A DNA stretch of 64,000 bases from Bidens hawaiensis. Lineage: Eukaryota; Streptophyta; Magnoliopsida; Asterales; Asteraceae. The translations under genes and the position numbers were made by a program. The notes beneath the pieces are model-generated. The model was not told the origin of the DNA. It searched no databases and was given only the letters and a program-made list of their open reading frames with translations. The stretch is from contig JAIQDT010002997.1 of the NCBI GenBank assembly GCA_021521415.1, forward strand, positions 1 to 64,000. The letters run 5' to 3'. Positions 43,980 to 54,407 of this stretch are shown here, piece by piece (the stretch's first letter is position 1; every line of letters begins with the position of its first letter).

Positions 43980-46002
43980 TGTAACATCCCGAAATTTCCA
44001 AGTAATATTAATTATATTACTTAATATTAGAGAGAAAGTTTACCCGGGTTATTAGGAAATAAATAATAGAATATGAGTTGGTATGGGTCGGGCTAGTGTT
44101 GGGTTAAATGAGAATGGGATTTCAGGGATATAAATACCCCCAAAATCCCAAAATATCTTCATTTTCACCAAACTCCCTAACACACACTCAAAACACACAC
44201 ATTCTAACCGATCAAGATTCGAAGCCGAGACCCGAGATTTTGTTGATAGATCTGAGTTGGTAAGGTAAGAACAAATCTAACAAATCTAATATTACTGAAA
44301 ATGGTTAGGATTGGATGGGTTAACCGGACCCGAAACCCAAACTGCCCAAATCGGACCCCTAAAACGTCGATTTTAGGCCGATTTGATGGTTGGGATTTGA
44401 AGGCGCCGATCATACGATTCCGTGGGTACCAAAATCGAGTCATTTGGCTAAGAAACGAAGGATTTATGGGCAAACAGATCTGCAGCGCGATAACTTCGCC
44501 TGCAAGATTAAGTTCGCCTGATGAACTTCGCCTTCAAGCGTAACTTCGCCTTCAAGCGTAACTTCGCCTAAGGATAACTTCGCCTGAAGCCAAGTTCGCC
44601 TAAGGTTTAACTTCGCCTGAAGCCAAGTTCGCCTAAGGTTTAACTTCGCCTGAAGCCAAGTTCGCCTAAGGATAACTTCGCCTGAAGCCAAGTTCGCCTA
44701 AGGTTTAACTTCGCCTGAAGCCAAGTTCGCCTAAGGATAACTTCGCCTGAAGCCAAGTTCGCCTAAGGTTTAACTTCGCCTGAAGTGAAGTTCGTTTAGG
44801 AAATAAATTAAAAGCGATAAGTTAAAGTAAATACCAGGCCACCAGATTAAATCAGACGAGTATTGATACGTGTAACTTGTACAGTCAACCGAGCTCAGTT
44901 AAGGAAGGGATTTACAGCTATCAGAAAAAGAAGCAGAGTTCAGGTGAGTTTCTAGCCCCATTTATGTGTTACGTTTTCGGGGCTGTGTGCATACTCGATG
45001 TGAAGTGTGAATACACTTACTTTAAGTGGTAAGTGTATGCTATAGATGTTATATGAGGTATATATTTATAATGCTTGTCGGTACGTGATCGATCTTCGGA
45101 TATTGCACGTATCGCCAAGGATAGTGATTGCCAAGTGGTTGATAGTGTGTATGAATGTTGTGATGTGACTTGTTCACTACGTAAATACTAAACTAATATG
45201 AGTGTGACCAAGGCAGGTTGAGGTAGAGTGTGTTAGAGGTAGCAGGAGTCTAGTAAGGGTGTTAAGTGGCATAGCGTGAGTGCGTGATAGGGAAAGCCTA
45301 TACGTGCCTTCGTTATTAAGTGGCATAGCGTGAGTGCGTGGTAGGGAAAGCCTATACGTGCCTTCGTTATTAAGTGGCATAGCGTGAGTGCGTGGTAGGG
45401 AAAGCCTATACGTGCCTTCGTTATTAAGTGGCATAGCGTGAGTGCGTGATAGGGAAAGCCTATACGTGCCTTCGTTATTAAGTGGCATAGCGTGAGTGCG
45501 TGATAGGGAAAGCCTATACGTGCCTTCGTTATTAAGTGGCATAGCGTGAGTGCGTGATAGGGAAAGCCTATACGTGCCTTTGTAATTAAGTGGCTAAGCT
45601 GTAGGGGTAATTAAGTGGTTAAACAGTGGCATGTTAGACAGCGGACTATGTGTCTTCGGATACGTATATATATTGTATGAAGTGGTTGTATGATAGGTTG
45701 CTTGATTCACTAGAACTCACTCAGCGTAGCTGACTTTTAGTATGCACGCAGGTGAGCTGATTATAGAGTTAGCATGAGGATGACACACGGCATGGATTGA
45801 ACGGCTGGCATCTGAAGAAAGAAGTAAAGATGTTTTAAATATAAAGTTTTGTGTTATGGTATCAAAGAAAAGATTTAATGTTTTGTAACAAATGATTGAT
45901 GTTTTATATTCCGCAAAAAGTTTTAATAAACTCTGATTTGAAGAACTGTGTTTATGAGTAAATCCGACGCTAAAGTAAGGTCACCGGGTTCGGGACCTTA
46001 CA
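43980..46002 (+). repeat. 3' LTR of the Gag-only element
   Basis: Same length as the 5' LTR. Differences seen by eye include 'caaatctaat' for 'caaagctaat', 'gagtcattt' for 'gagttattt', 'atctgcagc' for 'atctggagc', and 'gggaccttaca' for 'gggccttaca' with its extra g position changed. Repeat arrays at 44492-44790 and 45264-45587 keep the same copy numbers. Confidence 0.95.
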
Positions 46003-46007
46003 TGGTG

Positions 46008-47599
46008 TCCGTAGTCGAAGTCAAATTGATCAAAGTTTGAGTTGTTACTATTCTCAAGTTGCTCCTCTTCAAAATCGGTTCAAATTTAAATGTTTCATTT
46101 CTCAAATTGAACCGAAGACATACAAGCAAGCTTTGGTCTTCAAATGCAATTGTAAACGATGCATTAGCACGAAGTGGGCCTTCAAATGCAAGAGAGATGA
46201 AAATGGTATAATTATCAGAAACAAGGCTCGATTAGTGGTTCTGGGCTATAATCAAAGAGAAGGAATTGATTTAAATGAGGTCTATGCTCCTGTTGCTAGA
46301 CTTGAAGCAATTAGAATTTTCTTAGCCTTGGCATCTTGGAAGGGATTCAAGGTCTATCAGTTTGATTTTAAGTCTGCTTTCCTAAACGGTAAATTGAGTG
46401 AAGAAGTCTTTGTAGGACAACCACCAGGGTTTGTCTATCCGATTCACGAACATAAAGTGTACCTACTCGATAAAGCGCTTTATGGTCTTCACCAAGCCCC
46501 GAGAGCTTGGTATGACACGTTGTCTCAACATCTGTTAGACAATGGCTTTGTTCGAGGCACCGTTGAATGTACACTTTTCGCTAAGGAAATGGATGGTCAT
46601 TTGCTGATAGTCCAATTCTATGTGGACGATATCATTTTTGGTTCAACGAATGATGTTCTGTGCAAAGATTTTGAGGAGGTTATGAAGTCAAAATTCGAAA
46701 TGAGCGCTATGGGAGAGTTGAAGTTTTTCATAGGATTGCAAGTCGAACAAGATCCTGATGGAATCTTTATTCACCAGACAAAATATTTCATTTATATCCT
46801 TGAAAAATTCAACATGGCTGACTCATCGCCGAGTAGCACTCCTATTCCGGTTAATCATGGAATTGGTCCTGATCCCATCGGGGAGAAAGTCAATGAAACA
46901 CTCTACGGTTCTATGATTGGTTCCCTTATGTATCTTACTGCTTCTAGGCCAGACATCATGTATCCGACGTGTCTTTGTGCCCGATATCAATTCAGCTCAA
47001 GGTTTTCTCACTTAACGCTGGTGAAGCGGATACTTCGGTATCTTAAGGGGAATCTAGGGGTCGGTCTTTGGTATCCTCGAGATGATTTATTTGAGCTGAG
47101 AGCATTTTATGATTCAGACTATTGTAGCTGCAGGGTGAACGCCAAATCTACCACCGCCGCCTGTCAATTCTTTGGTAGTAGGCTGGTGACATGACAGTGT
47201 AAGAAGTCGATGACTGTGTCGCTATCCACCTGTGAGGCCGAATATGTAGCTGCTTCTAGCTGTTGTTCCTAGGTTTTGTGGATACAACAACAAATGCGCG
47301 ACTACGGTTTGAATTTTCTTACTACTCCTATTTTTGTAGATAATGTTGTTGCTATTTCCATAACAAAAAACCCGGTAAGTCACTCAAAAACAAAACATAT
47401 TGACATACGGTATCACTTCATCCGCGACTGTTACGTGAAGAAGTTGATGACCGTAATTCACACCAATGAACAAAAGACTGATCATTTTACTAAAGCTTTC
47501 GATAAAAACAGATTTTTGTATTTGTTGGGGCTTAATGGTATAAAGTCTATGGGCGGTGGGAAAGTGAGTGATATTGAGGTTATTGATTCCGACCTTTGA
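46008..47599 (+). pseudogene. Copia RT-RNase H part of pol
   Basis: The reading resumes after the inserted element with SQIDQSLSCYYSQVAPLQ. RT covers [62 protein letters not shown] and the catalytic FYVDDIIFGS, then MGELKFFIGLQVEQDPDG and GSLMYLTASRPDIMYPT. RNase H is cut by a TGA at 47195 and a stop at 47270; visible pieces are STCEAEYVAASSCC, VDNVVAISITKNPVSHSKTK and HIDIRYHFIRD. The end is at 47599. The RT domain itself is open for 385 codons, so the copy is only moderately old. Confidence 0.9.
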
Positions 47600-49340
47600 G
47601 TAACCGTTCACCAAGTCATATTTTCTTTGTAGATATTTTCTTTAAATGGTTTTTGATTTTAGGGGGAGAAATGGTTTGGGAAAAATACAAAAATATTGTG
47701 ATTTATGTTTGCATAGAGAAAACCCAAAAACATTCAAAACCTTTCGTTGAAAATAATGTCAATTACTCATACTTAAAGAACATATACTTGTATATGTTTG
47801 GTCCTGACATTTACTCGGGAGAGCCATTTATTTGAAAGTGGAAAGTAACTGGGGCGATTGGTACCCTATGCTGAAAATTATGTCAGTTTTTCACATTTAA
47901 ATGGCATATACTTGTATATGTTTGGTCCTGATATTTACTTGCAGATATTCGGGAGAGCCATTTACCTGAGAATGTAAAGTAACTGGGGCATTTGGTATTT
48001 TTTTCTTAAAAGCAAATAACATTGAAAAATGTAAAAAATTCAAAAACAATAAAAAATCCTTAAAATGAGTTTTGAAGCATAAAAGGAAGATGATAGACAT
48101 TGATTGTCTTGTTCCAAATCTAGTAAATTGAAGAATAAAAGTCTATTGTATAATGTTCGGTGTATGGGTAGGCTTTTGAACAAACAAGTAAGGGAATAAG
48201 TGATATAAACCTAAGTAGCCATGTTGAAAGATAGGTTAGTATTCTAGCAAAAGTCTTGGTAATTAAGGCAGAAATGTAATAGTCTGTCATACTCAAGCCT
48301 TATGTTTCAGCATATCATCCAAAAATAAAGTGTTAATAAAGTGCATTAGGTTTCTGGTGCCATGTGGTATTTATGCGGTTTTCATCTAGGTATTCAAATG
48401 AATACTTTAAATCCTTCTCAAGAGAGCGACCCCTTGATAACTCATTTAAACTTGATCGCTATGTACAAGTGTACAAAAAATTCACTACTGACTTGATCAA
48501 AATTGTTAGTCATACATTGTTCCTCCTTTACGTGCTTCTTAATACCATTAAGAAACGGACCCCAGGGGAATACGATGTATGTAAGCTGACAGATGAAATC
48601 GTGCATTCTCATCCTTCGCAAAGGAAATTTGGTGTGATGCTTGATTGTATAGTTGCTATGAATGCAAAAAACAAAATTAAATTTTTAAAACTTTTGATCT
48701 GCTGGTTCTAAGGTTTAAGTCAAGTTGGGGTGATATGGTAAAAATCAAAATAAGCCTGAATCAATATTAGAAACAGATCATGGTCTGATATAATGTGCTT
48801 AATTGAACCTTAATTATATCACTGATGTCTCTGAATCTTTTGTCACAAAAGTTTAAGTGGACAACAATATCTATAAGTGGCTTAACATCATACATAATAA
48901 AACTGAAAACCGTGATGGAAGAACGGATTTATCAATATGAATCCTTGCTCAACTCACAAAAATATATGTTTTTGTTTGATATCCGTACTTATTTTGATAT
49001 ATTTTGTCTAGTTTACATCTTTTCTTTCTTAAACCAAAAAGATTTTACATTTCTGAGTTACTTTCGATTTTGGTGAAGGTGATTCGGGTCTGGATATCCA
49101 AGAATCGGAATCGAGAGATTGTTTTCTCACAAAATTTTCAGAAATGGGAATTAAATGCTTTAATGAATTGATCGAAGTCATTAACTTGGACTTGATTAAA
49201 TTCAAAATTATGTGAGGTTGATTGTTTAAATATCAAAAGGCAAAATTTGTTCAAAAAATTCAAAGTATTCATCAAGGTCATTTGTTTGGACTTGATCTGG
49301 ATCATATGTGTGAAAGTTATTTGAGTTTAATGTTTTTAAA
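47600..49340 (+). other. Copia 3' noncoding region with duplicated conserved motif
   Basis: A polypurine-like TTTAGGGGGAGAAATGG is at 47660-47677. Tandem motif copies lie at 47784-47870 and 47905-47993 (TATACTTGTATATGTTTGGT, CCTGACATTTACTCG, GGGAGAGCCATTTA, AAGTAACTGGGG). The minus-strand Copia has counterparts at the same distance from its pol stop. The 115-codon frame at 48364-48711 lies here; it has no recognisable domain. Confidence 0.55.
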
Positions 49341-50060
49341 ATCACAAAAGTTTAATTGAGAAAAACTTATACGGGCGTATAAGTCCAAAAGTTTAATTGA
49401 GAAAAACTTATACGGGCGTATAAGTTGTTTGGCTTTTACGGGCGTATAAGTGAGTGTATATAAGGATGTTATACGGATGGGATTTTCATTATTTCAAACG
49501 TATACCCTTGGAGACTTACACGCTGGTTCTGTATTCATATCATTTGTTCGCATAATTGTGTGTTCTTGATCTTTCATTGTACTTGTGGTTGATTAGCACA
49601 CTGCAATTATCATTCAAGCTATAGAATCGTGCTTATTTGACAGATCTGAGAAGGGTTTTTGAGATGAATAGTGTTTTCGATTAATTGGTCTTAATTAAAC
49701 TTAATCTGATCTTTATTCATAGGGTTTTGTTTTCTCTGTGGTTCACGATGTAATTCCGAACCTATTCGTCCAAAATTTCATATCCGTTATGGTCTGGATT
49801 GTTCAATTGTAGTTTGTCTTAGGTTTGAATGGTGAACGTATAAGTTTGATGAACTTATACGGCATATAAGATCAACATACCTATCCGTTATCAAACTTAT
49901 ACGGCATATAAGATCAACATACCTATCCGTTCATATTCTTAACTATCCATATGCTTATACGGTTGATGATCTTACACGTTGATGAGGTTATACGTGAAAA
50001 TGAACTTATGCGTTTGTTGGATCTTATACGGCTTATTGGAATTTTAAATTGATGGAAAGT
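49341..50060 (+). promoter_or_regulatory. Palindrome-rich TATA block downstream of pol
   Basis: ACTTATACGGGCGTATAAGT, a near-perfect palindrome, occurs at 49365-49384 and 49406-49425 within a 41-bp tandem repeat, with a third partial copy at 49435-49451. TATATAA follows at 49457-49463. Then CTTATACGGCATATAAG is repeated in a 42-bp tandem pair (about 49857-49940), with further TTATACG words to 50030. Comparable to the block at 13690-14482 in the other Copia. It may be an LTR or an internal promoter. Confidence 0.5.
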
Positions 50061-50757
50061 TCTAGTGGGATACTTTTTGCACATATTTCAATGTTGACCG
50101 ACAAACCGGTTGGTTCAGTATTAATAAGTCTGCCTTTATATCCTTTTATACTTAAAAACACATGCACACAAATTTGTTCATATTTATATTAATTCAGCTT
50201 TTCTATTTAGGTTGTTAACTATCAAGGTATGACTGCTTGTTTCTATTTTTTACACCGCATATATCTGATATTCTTGAAATGAGTCTTTTGCGAGTTGGAC
50301 TGTAAACAGTTTGAAGTAACATTGTTGAGTTTGTTGTTGCAGAGAAAGATAGCTGATACAGATGAGGATGAAATGGAAGATGATGAAGTGATGATCTGGT
50401 CATGGATTTACAAGGAAAGGACGAAAGGAAGATTACAAGATTTCTGTTCAAGTCTAATGTCCGCAAGTTGGTGGATTATTTCCCATAATATCATCTTTCC
50501 GTATCTTGGATAGATGACTTGAATCTATGATGATGTTTTCGTAAAAATTTAATTCACCTTCATTATTATAGATTCAATCGAGGTCAACAGACTGGATCTT
50601 CGAATGCCTGGGGTGCTGCCAAAACATCCTTGGGTAATTTGATAGATCCAAATTCTCAAGTTGTTTTGACCGAGGTCTATTATATTATTAGTTAGTCGAA
50701 ATCAAATTTAGGAATTTTGTTTGTAATTCAGATCTAGTATTATCCAATGGGAAGTTT
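50061..50757 (+). other. Possible remnant of a downstream ORF before the LTR
   Basis: 50295-50513 reads MDCKQFEVTLLSLLLQRKIA, then the acidic DTDEDEMEDDEVMIWSWIYK; 50590-50690 in another frame reads TGSSNAWGAAKTSLGNLIDP. No known domain. It holds the place the env-like ORF has in the minus-strand element but is not similar to it by eye. Confidence 0.35.
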
Positions 50758-51000
50758 GTTAGAGAATTTTTTTGTCTAATGCTAGGTCTAGTGGGCTAAA
50801 TGTGTCTTTTATATTTTGTAAAGGGTTGAATTATCAATATTTGTAAGTTGTAAAGTGAAATGTATAAGTCAGGAAGCATATAAGCTTATACACGATGTCA
50901 CCGTAGTCTATATATAGGGATTTCATGTTTAGATTTCAAAACAGTTGACAGATTATTCAGTTTGTACTTCCATTGTGATATCAATATACTGAATGTTATG
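50758..51000 (+). mobile_element. Probable 3' LTR start of the plus-strand Copia
   Basis: TGTTAGAGAATTTTTTTGTC at 50758 follows the purine-rich CAATGGGAAG. A TATA box (CTATATATAGGG) lies at 50909-50920. The end is not determined; a CA at 50986 is possible. No target duplication identified. Confidence 0.5.
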
Positions 51001-51748
51001 AGTGATTGTGTTGTGACGTCTTTATGATATATTTACGTTATAACGTATCGTATAGTAAATATAATTGAATCGGTCCTAATCATTACGAGTTAACGTACAT
51101 GATGTTTAGCATGAAGAGGATCATGTTCCTACAAAAGTAAACATTTATAATCACTTTAGAGTTTACCAACAAACTCTATCACCATCATCGATCTAACAAT
51201 ATCACCATCAAATCTAAAGCATTGAAATAAGAAACCAAATATAATAGAATCGCTTTAGAGTTTACCAAAAAACTCTCAATAACAAGTAAACATTTGATAA
51301 AAATAACATATCAATTTTATGTTACAACATGAACCGAATATTTCACAATGTAAGCATCATAATCAATTTTGACTAATTTTGTCATAAAACCCTAGTAGTT
51401 GTGTAATAGGGTCTGCATCAAAATTTACCAAGTTAGAATCAAACTGGGAATTACAAACCAGCAATATGAATGAATTACAAAAGATATATGGATTTAAAGA
51501 TGAATTACTTGAGAATGGAGAAAGAATATTTGAGAAGATGACCTAGAATCACGAGTGATTGATCATTTAATAGCCAAAGAAATCAAGGCAGTGAAAGTGA
51601 AGGGTTTTTTTTTGTATCTTGGCTAATAATACCCAATTTGATTAAGTCAAGGATTGAGAGGGAAAAATGAGCGCCAGAAGACAATAGGCGGGAGAATGAA
51701 GGAGGAGTTGAAAATGGAGTGTTATGGCTTGCTTTAAATTTGGAGGGT
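51001..51748. other. No gene seen
   Basis: AT-rich sequence. 'ctttagagtttaccaa' with 'aaactct' is repeated at 51157-51178 and 51252-51273, an imperfect dispersed pair. No coding evidence. Confidence 0.45.
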
Positions 51749-51751
51749 TTA

Positions 51752-51930
51752 GGAGGTGTTTGGGATTCCTTATTTTACCTACTTATAACTTTTCATTAAG
51801 TTAGTAAGTTATAAAACTGTAACTTATGGAACTTTTCCTCTCACAATATAAGCAATCCCAAACACCTTATTACTTTTCAAAAAATTAATAAATTATAAGT
51901 TGGTAAAAATAAGCAATCCCAAACACCCCC
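51752..51930. mobile_element. Tourist-like (Harbinger) MITE, TSD TTA
   Basis: A 179-bp element with terminal inverted repeats GGAGGTGTTTGGGATTCCTT and the complement of the right end, GGGGGTGTTTGGGATTGCTT. The repeats extend through 'atttt.acc.acttataa'. TTA flanks it at 51749-51751 and 51931-51933. A G-rich TGTTTGG terminus plus a TTA duplication is diagnostic of PIF/Harbinger MITEs. Confidence 0.9.
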
Positions 51931-51933
51931 TTA

Positions 51934-52612
51934 CTGTAGCATTTCATTAAAATATAGAGATGGAGTTTGGAGATAGGGAATGGGTTGGAGTAATTATTTA
52001 AATGTTTTTTTAAAATTTTAGAAATGAAAATGGATATGAAAAACTTATTGGGAATTCTCTAATTAAAGAAAAACACAATAAAAACCACAAAGAAAAAACA
52101 CAATGAAAATATATAATAAAGAAACACAATTAAAAAAAACTATATTAAAACACAATTTATAAAAAAAAATAACAAAGAAAAGAAACCATGGACCGTTATA
52201 CCCCGTCACCCTTCCTTTTCTGCGATGAATAATGCGTTGTGATTCAAATTTGCGATGGAAAAACACAATGAAAGAAATAGAATATTAAACACAATTGTAT
52301 GACAAGATTTAGTAATAATACAATTTGTAAAATACAATAAAGAAAAAACACAAAGGGACCATATGATAAAACACTATGTTAAAACACAATTATGTTTTTT
52401 ACAATTTTGTAAAACACGATTTATAAAAAACCCTACTACTTTCTTTTAATTTTTATATAATAATTATGTCTTTATTTCCCACTTGATTTTTCACCTAAAC
52501 TAATCTCAATCATTCAAGTCTAAAATCAATTAACAAGAATATTTCTTATCCTTCCTACAAAAACAATACTTCTTGTTATAACATAACCCTTGCAATCTTC
52601 GTTTAAGAAAGA
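51934..52612. repeat. AT-rich DNA with AAACACAAT repeats
   Basis: Between 52068 and 52440 the word AAACACAAT (or AAAACACAAT) recurs about ten times in A-rich DNA. No gene. The last part (52490-52612) runs into the left half of an LTR fragment interrupted by the Mutator-like element. Confidence 0.5.
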
Positions 52613-52621
52613 ATAAGAAAA

Positions 52622-53605
52622 GGGAAAATACCATGAAAAACCAATATACTTTTAGTTTTTGATTACAAAAGTCTTTCAACTTTTTTTTAAACACATTAAA
52701 GTCCGTTAACTTGGTATTTTTGATCATACTTGTGATTATGACCAATAATAGCATGTTTCATGTCATAAATGTATTATTTATATATAATAATAATAAAGAA
52801 AATTAATAAATAGATAATTATTATAAATAATATACATAATAAATAAATCAAAAGCTCATCACGCTTTCTCCAAATCCAACTCTGGCCGACTTTGCTCCTT
52901 GCATTCTCTCCGTTCAGGCCGAAGACATCGACTTCCACGCCGATGACAGGCTTCGGTTCCATCCCTAACCTCTCCTGATCAGCCGTGGTGTTATAATTTA
53001 AGGTCCGATTGAATGTAGTGATGTTGAAAAGGATAATGAGAGAACTGTAATTGGTTGGATTTTGGGGTTATTATGATTTTTTTAGTTTGCTTTCTTTGGA
53101 TTGAATAAGTGAATTAACGGAGAAAACAAGGTTTTACGGTCCATGATTTTGGACGCCGTTGATGTTTTGCGGTATCAAAAGAATGTTTTGAGTCTCCAAT
53201 GGACCAGTTCAAACGCTTTTTTTCTTCTTTCTCTCAAATTCGTTGTTCCCGTAACTGAAAAAGGATGAGGAAGACGCAACCAGATTGGGTCGCCGATTGT
53301 TAAGTGACCAGGGGTGATGGTAGTTTTGTGACTGTATGTTGGAGACGATGAACTTGATGATGAATTGAAACTAATGTCTTTTAATTTAATTTATTTATTA
53401 TTTATAATAATTCTCTATTTATTAATTTTCTTTATTATTGTTATATATAAATAATACATTTATGACATGAAACCTATTATTATAAGTCATAGTCACAAGT
53501 ATGATCAAAAATATCAAGTTAAGGAACTTTAATGTGCCAAAAAAAAGTTTAGGGATTTTTGTAATCAAAAACTAAAAGTATATTGGTTTTTCATGGTATT
53601 TTCCC
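52622..53605. mobile_element. Mutator-like non-autonomous element, 9-bp TSD ATAAGAAAA
   Basis: 984 bp with terminal inverted repeats of about 190 bp: GGGAAAATACCATGAAAAAC at the left and its complement at the right, continuing through 'caatatacttttagtttttg', 'attacaaaa' and 'atgatcaaaaataccaagtt'-type sequence. ATAAGAAAA at 52613-52621 and 53606-53614 is a perfect 9-bp duplication. The interior (about 52830-53390) is GC-richer and gene-like, so it is a Pack-MULE candidate. No transposase. Confidence 0.88.
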
Positions 53606-53614
53606 ATAAGAAAA

Positions 53615-53726
53615 ATAATTAGAAAATTATCTTAAAGTTCGGTTCTCTTCTTCTCTCTTCTTTTTGAAGTCTAATCCACTCTACGGGTTTATCGGGAGAT
53701 CAACCATCTTAAATCAGTTTCTATCA
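53615..53726 (+). repeat. LTR fragment related to 22800-23058, split by the Mutator-like element
   Basis: 'aaaattatcttaaagttcgg', 'ttctcttcttctctc' and 'ccactctacgggtttatc' match 22955-23058 of the small two-LTR element, ending TTTCTATCA. The left half ('gcaatcttcgtttaagaaag') lies at 52590-52612, before the Mutator-like insertion. Confidence 0.75.
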
Positions 53727-54195
53727 AATACTAATTAGATAAATCTAACTTTTGGAATGTACAATTTACCATTTATGAATTATGCATTATGAGATTCAGC
53801 TTTCTTGAAATAGAAGTTCAAGTCTCATGTCATATTGTCACATATAGTGCTAGATATTCAACTTTAACATAACAAAAGTTGAACCAGATTACTAGACTTA
53901 CAATGATTAAAGCATTAGTATATATTAAAAACAACTTTTGAGTGTGTCTTGAAATCACTATTTAGTTTTAGCTCTTTCTATTGGTCCATGGATTATGATC
54001 TCTTTTATTTATCGTAGTAGCGTGAAGTACAAACAAATTTGATGAAGAAGATTCCAATAGTATGGTAACACATCCTTTTTATCCTTTATTTGTTATAACG
54101 ATTACATCAAAACCGACTGAGTTATCATCCGTCGCAACGTATACAGCGTATATATGTGTTTTCACTTATTTTATAGAACTAGTTATACTAACAGC
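53727..54195. other. No gene seen
   Basis: AT-rich; a frame beginning at 54062 is open for 98 codons with a hydrophobic stretch, but it runs into the MITE at 54204 and has no family I recognise. Confidence 0.4.
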
Positions 54196-54203
54196 CCATG
54201 CGG

Positions 54204-54407
54204 TATGGATGAGCAAATTCGGTACCGGTATCAATTGGTACCGAATCGGTACCAAAGTTTTGAGTTTCGGTATCTGTACCGGTACCGTGTTTCCTGAATT
54301 TTTTACCTTCAATACCGGTAACGTCCATCGAATTGAAAATTTCAATACCGGTACCTAAAATTTGCGATCAGGACCGGGATTTTCGGGACCGATCGGTATC
54401 ATCCCTA
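54204..54407. mobile_element. hAT-type MITE rich in GGTACC words, 8-bp TSD
   Basis: A 204-bp element, TATGGATGAGCAAATTCGG to CGGTATCATCCCTA, with short terminal inverted repeats (TA.GGATGA). CCATGCGG (54196-54203) and TCATGCGG (54408-54415) are an 8-bp duplication with one mismatch. The interior is crowded with GGTACC/CGGTACCG words that can fold back. Confidence 0.85.

Larger units (their letters stand above)
39865..46002 (+). mobile_element. Complete Gag-only LTR retrotransposon (TR-GAG type), TSD TGGTG
   Basis: 5' LTR 39865-41887 and 3' LTR 43980-46002 are each 2,023 bp, TGTAACATCCC to CCTTACA. TGGTG is duplicated at 39860-39864 and 46003-46007. The PBS follows the 5' LTR by three bases, and a polypurine tract precedes the 3' LTR. 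I count about eight differences between LTRs by eye (about 0.4%), so the insertion is recent. The 2,092-bp interior encodes only Gag; no protease, integrase or RT is visible. It would need enzymes from a related autonomous Ty3-type (probably Tekay/Del-like) element. It split the host Copia between integrase and RT. Confidence 0.95.

Noticed and set aside
48364..48711. 115-codon frame as an env-like protein of the plus Copia
   Set aside because: No similarity by eye to the downstream ORF at 11270-13659, and it lies in the 3' noncoding region that parallels noncoding DNA of the other element.
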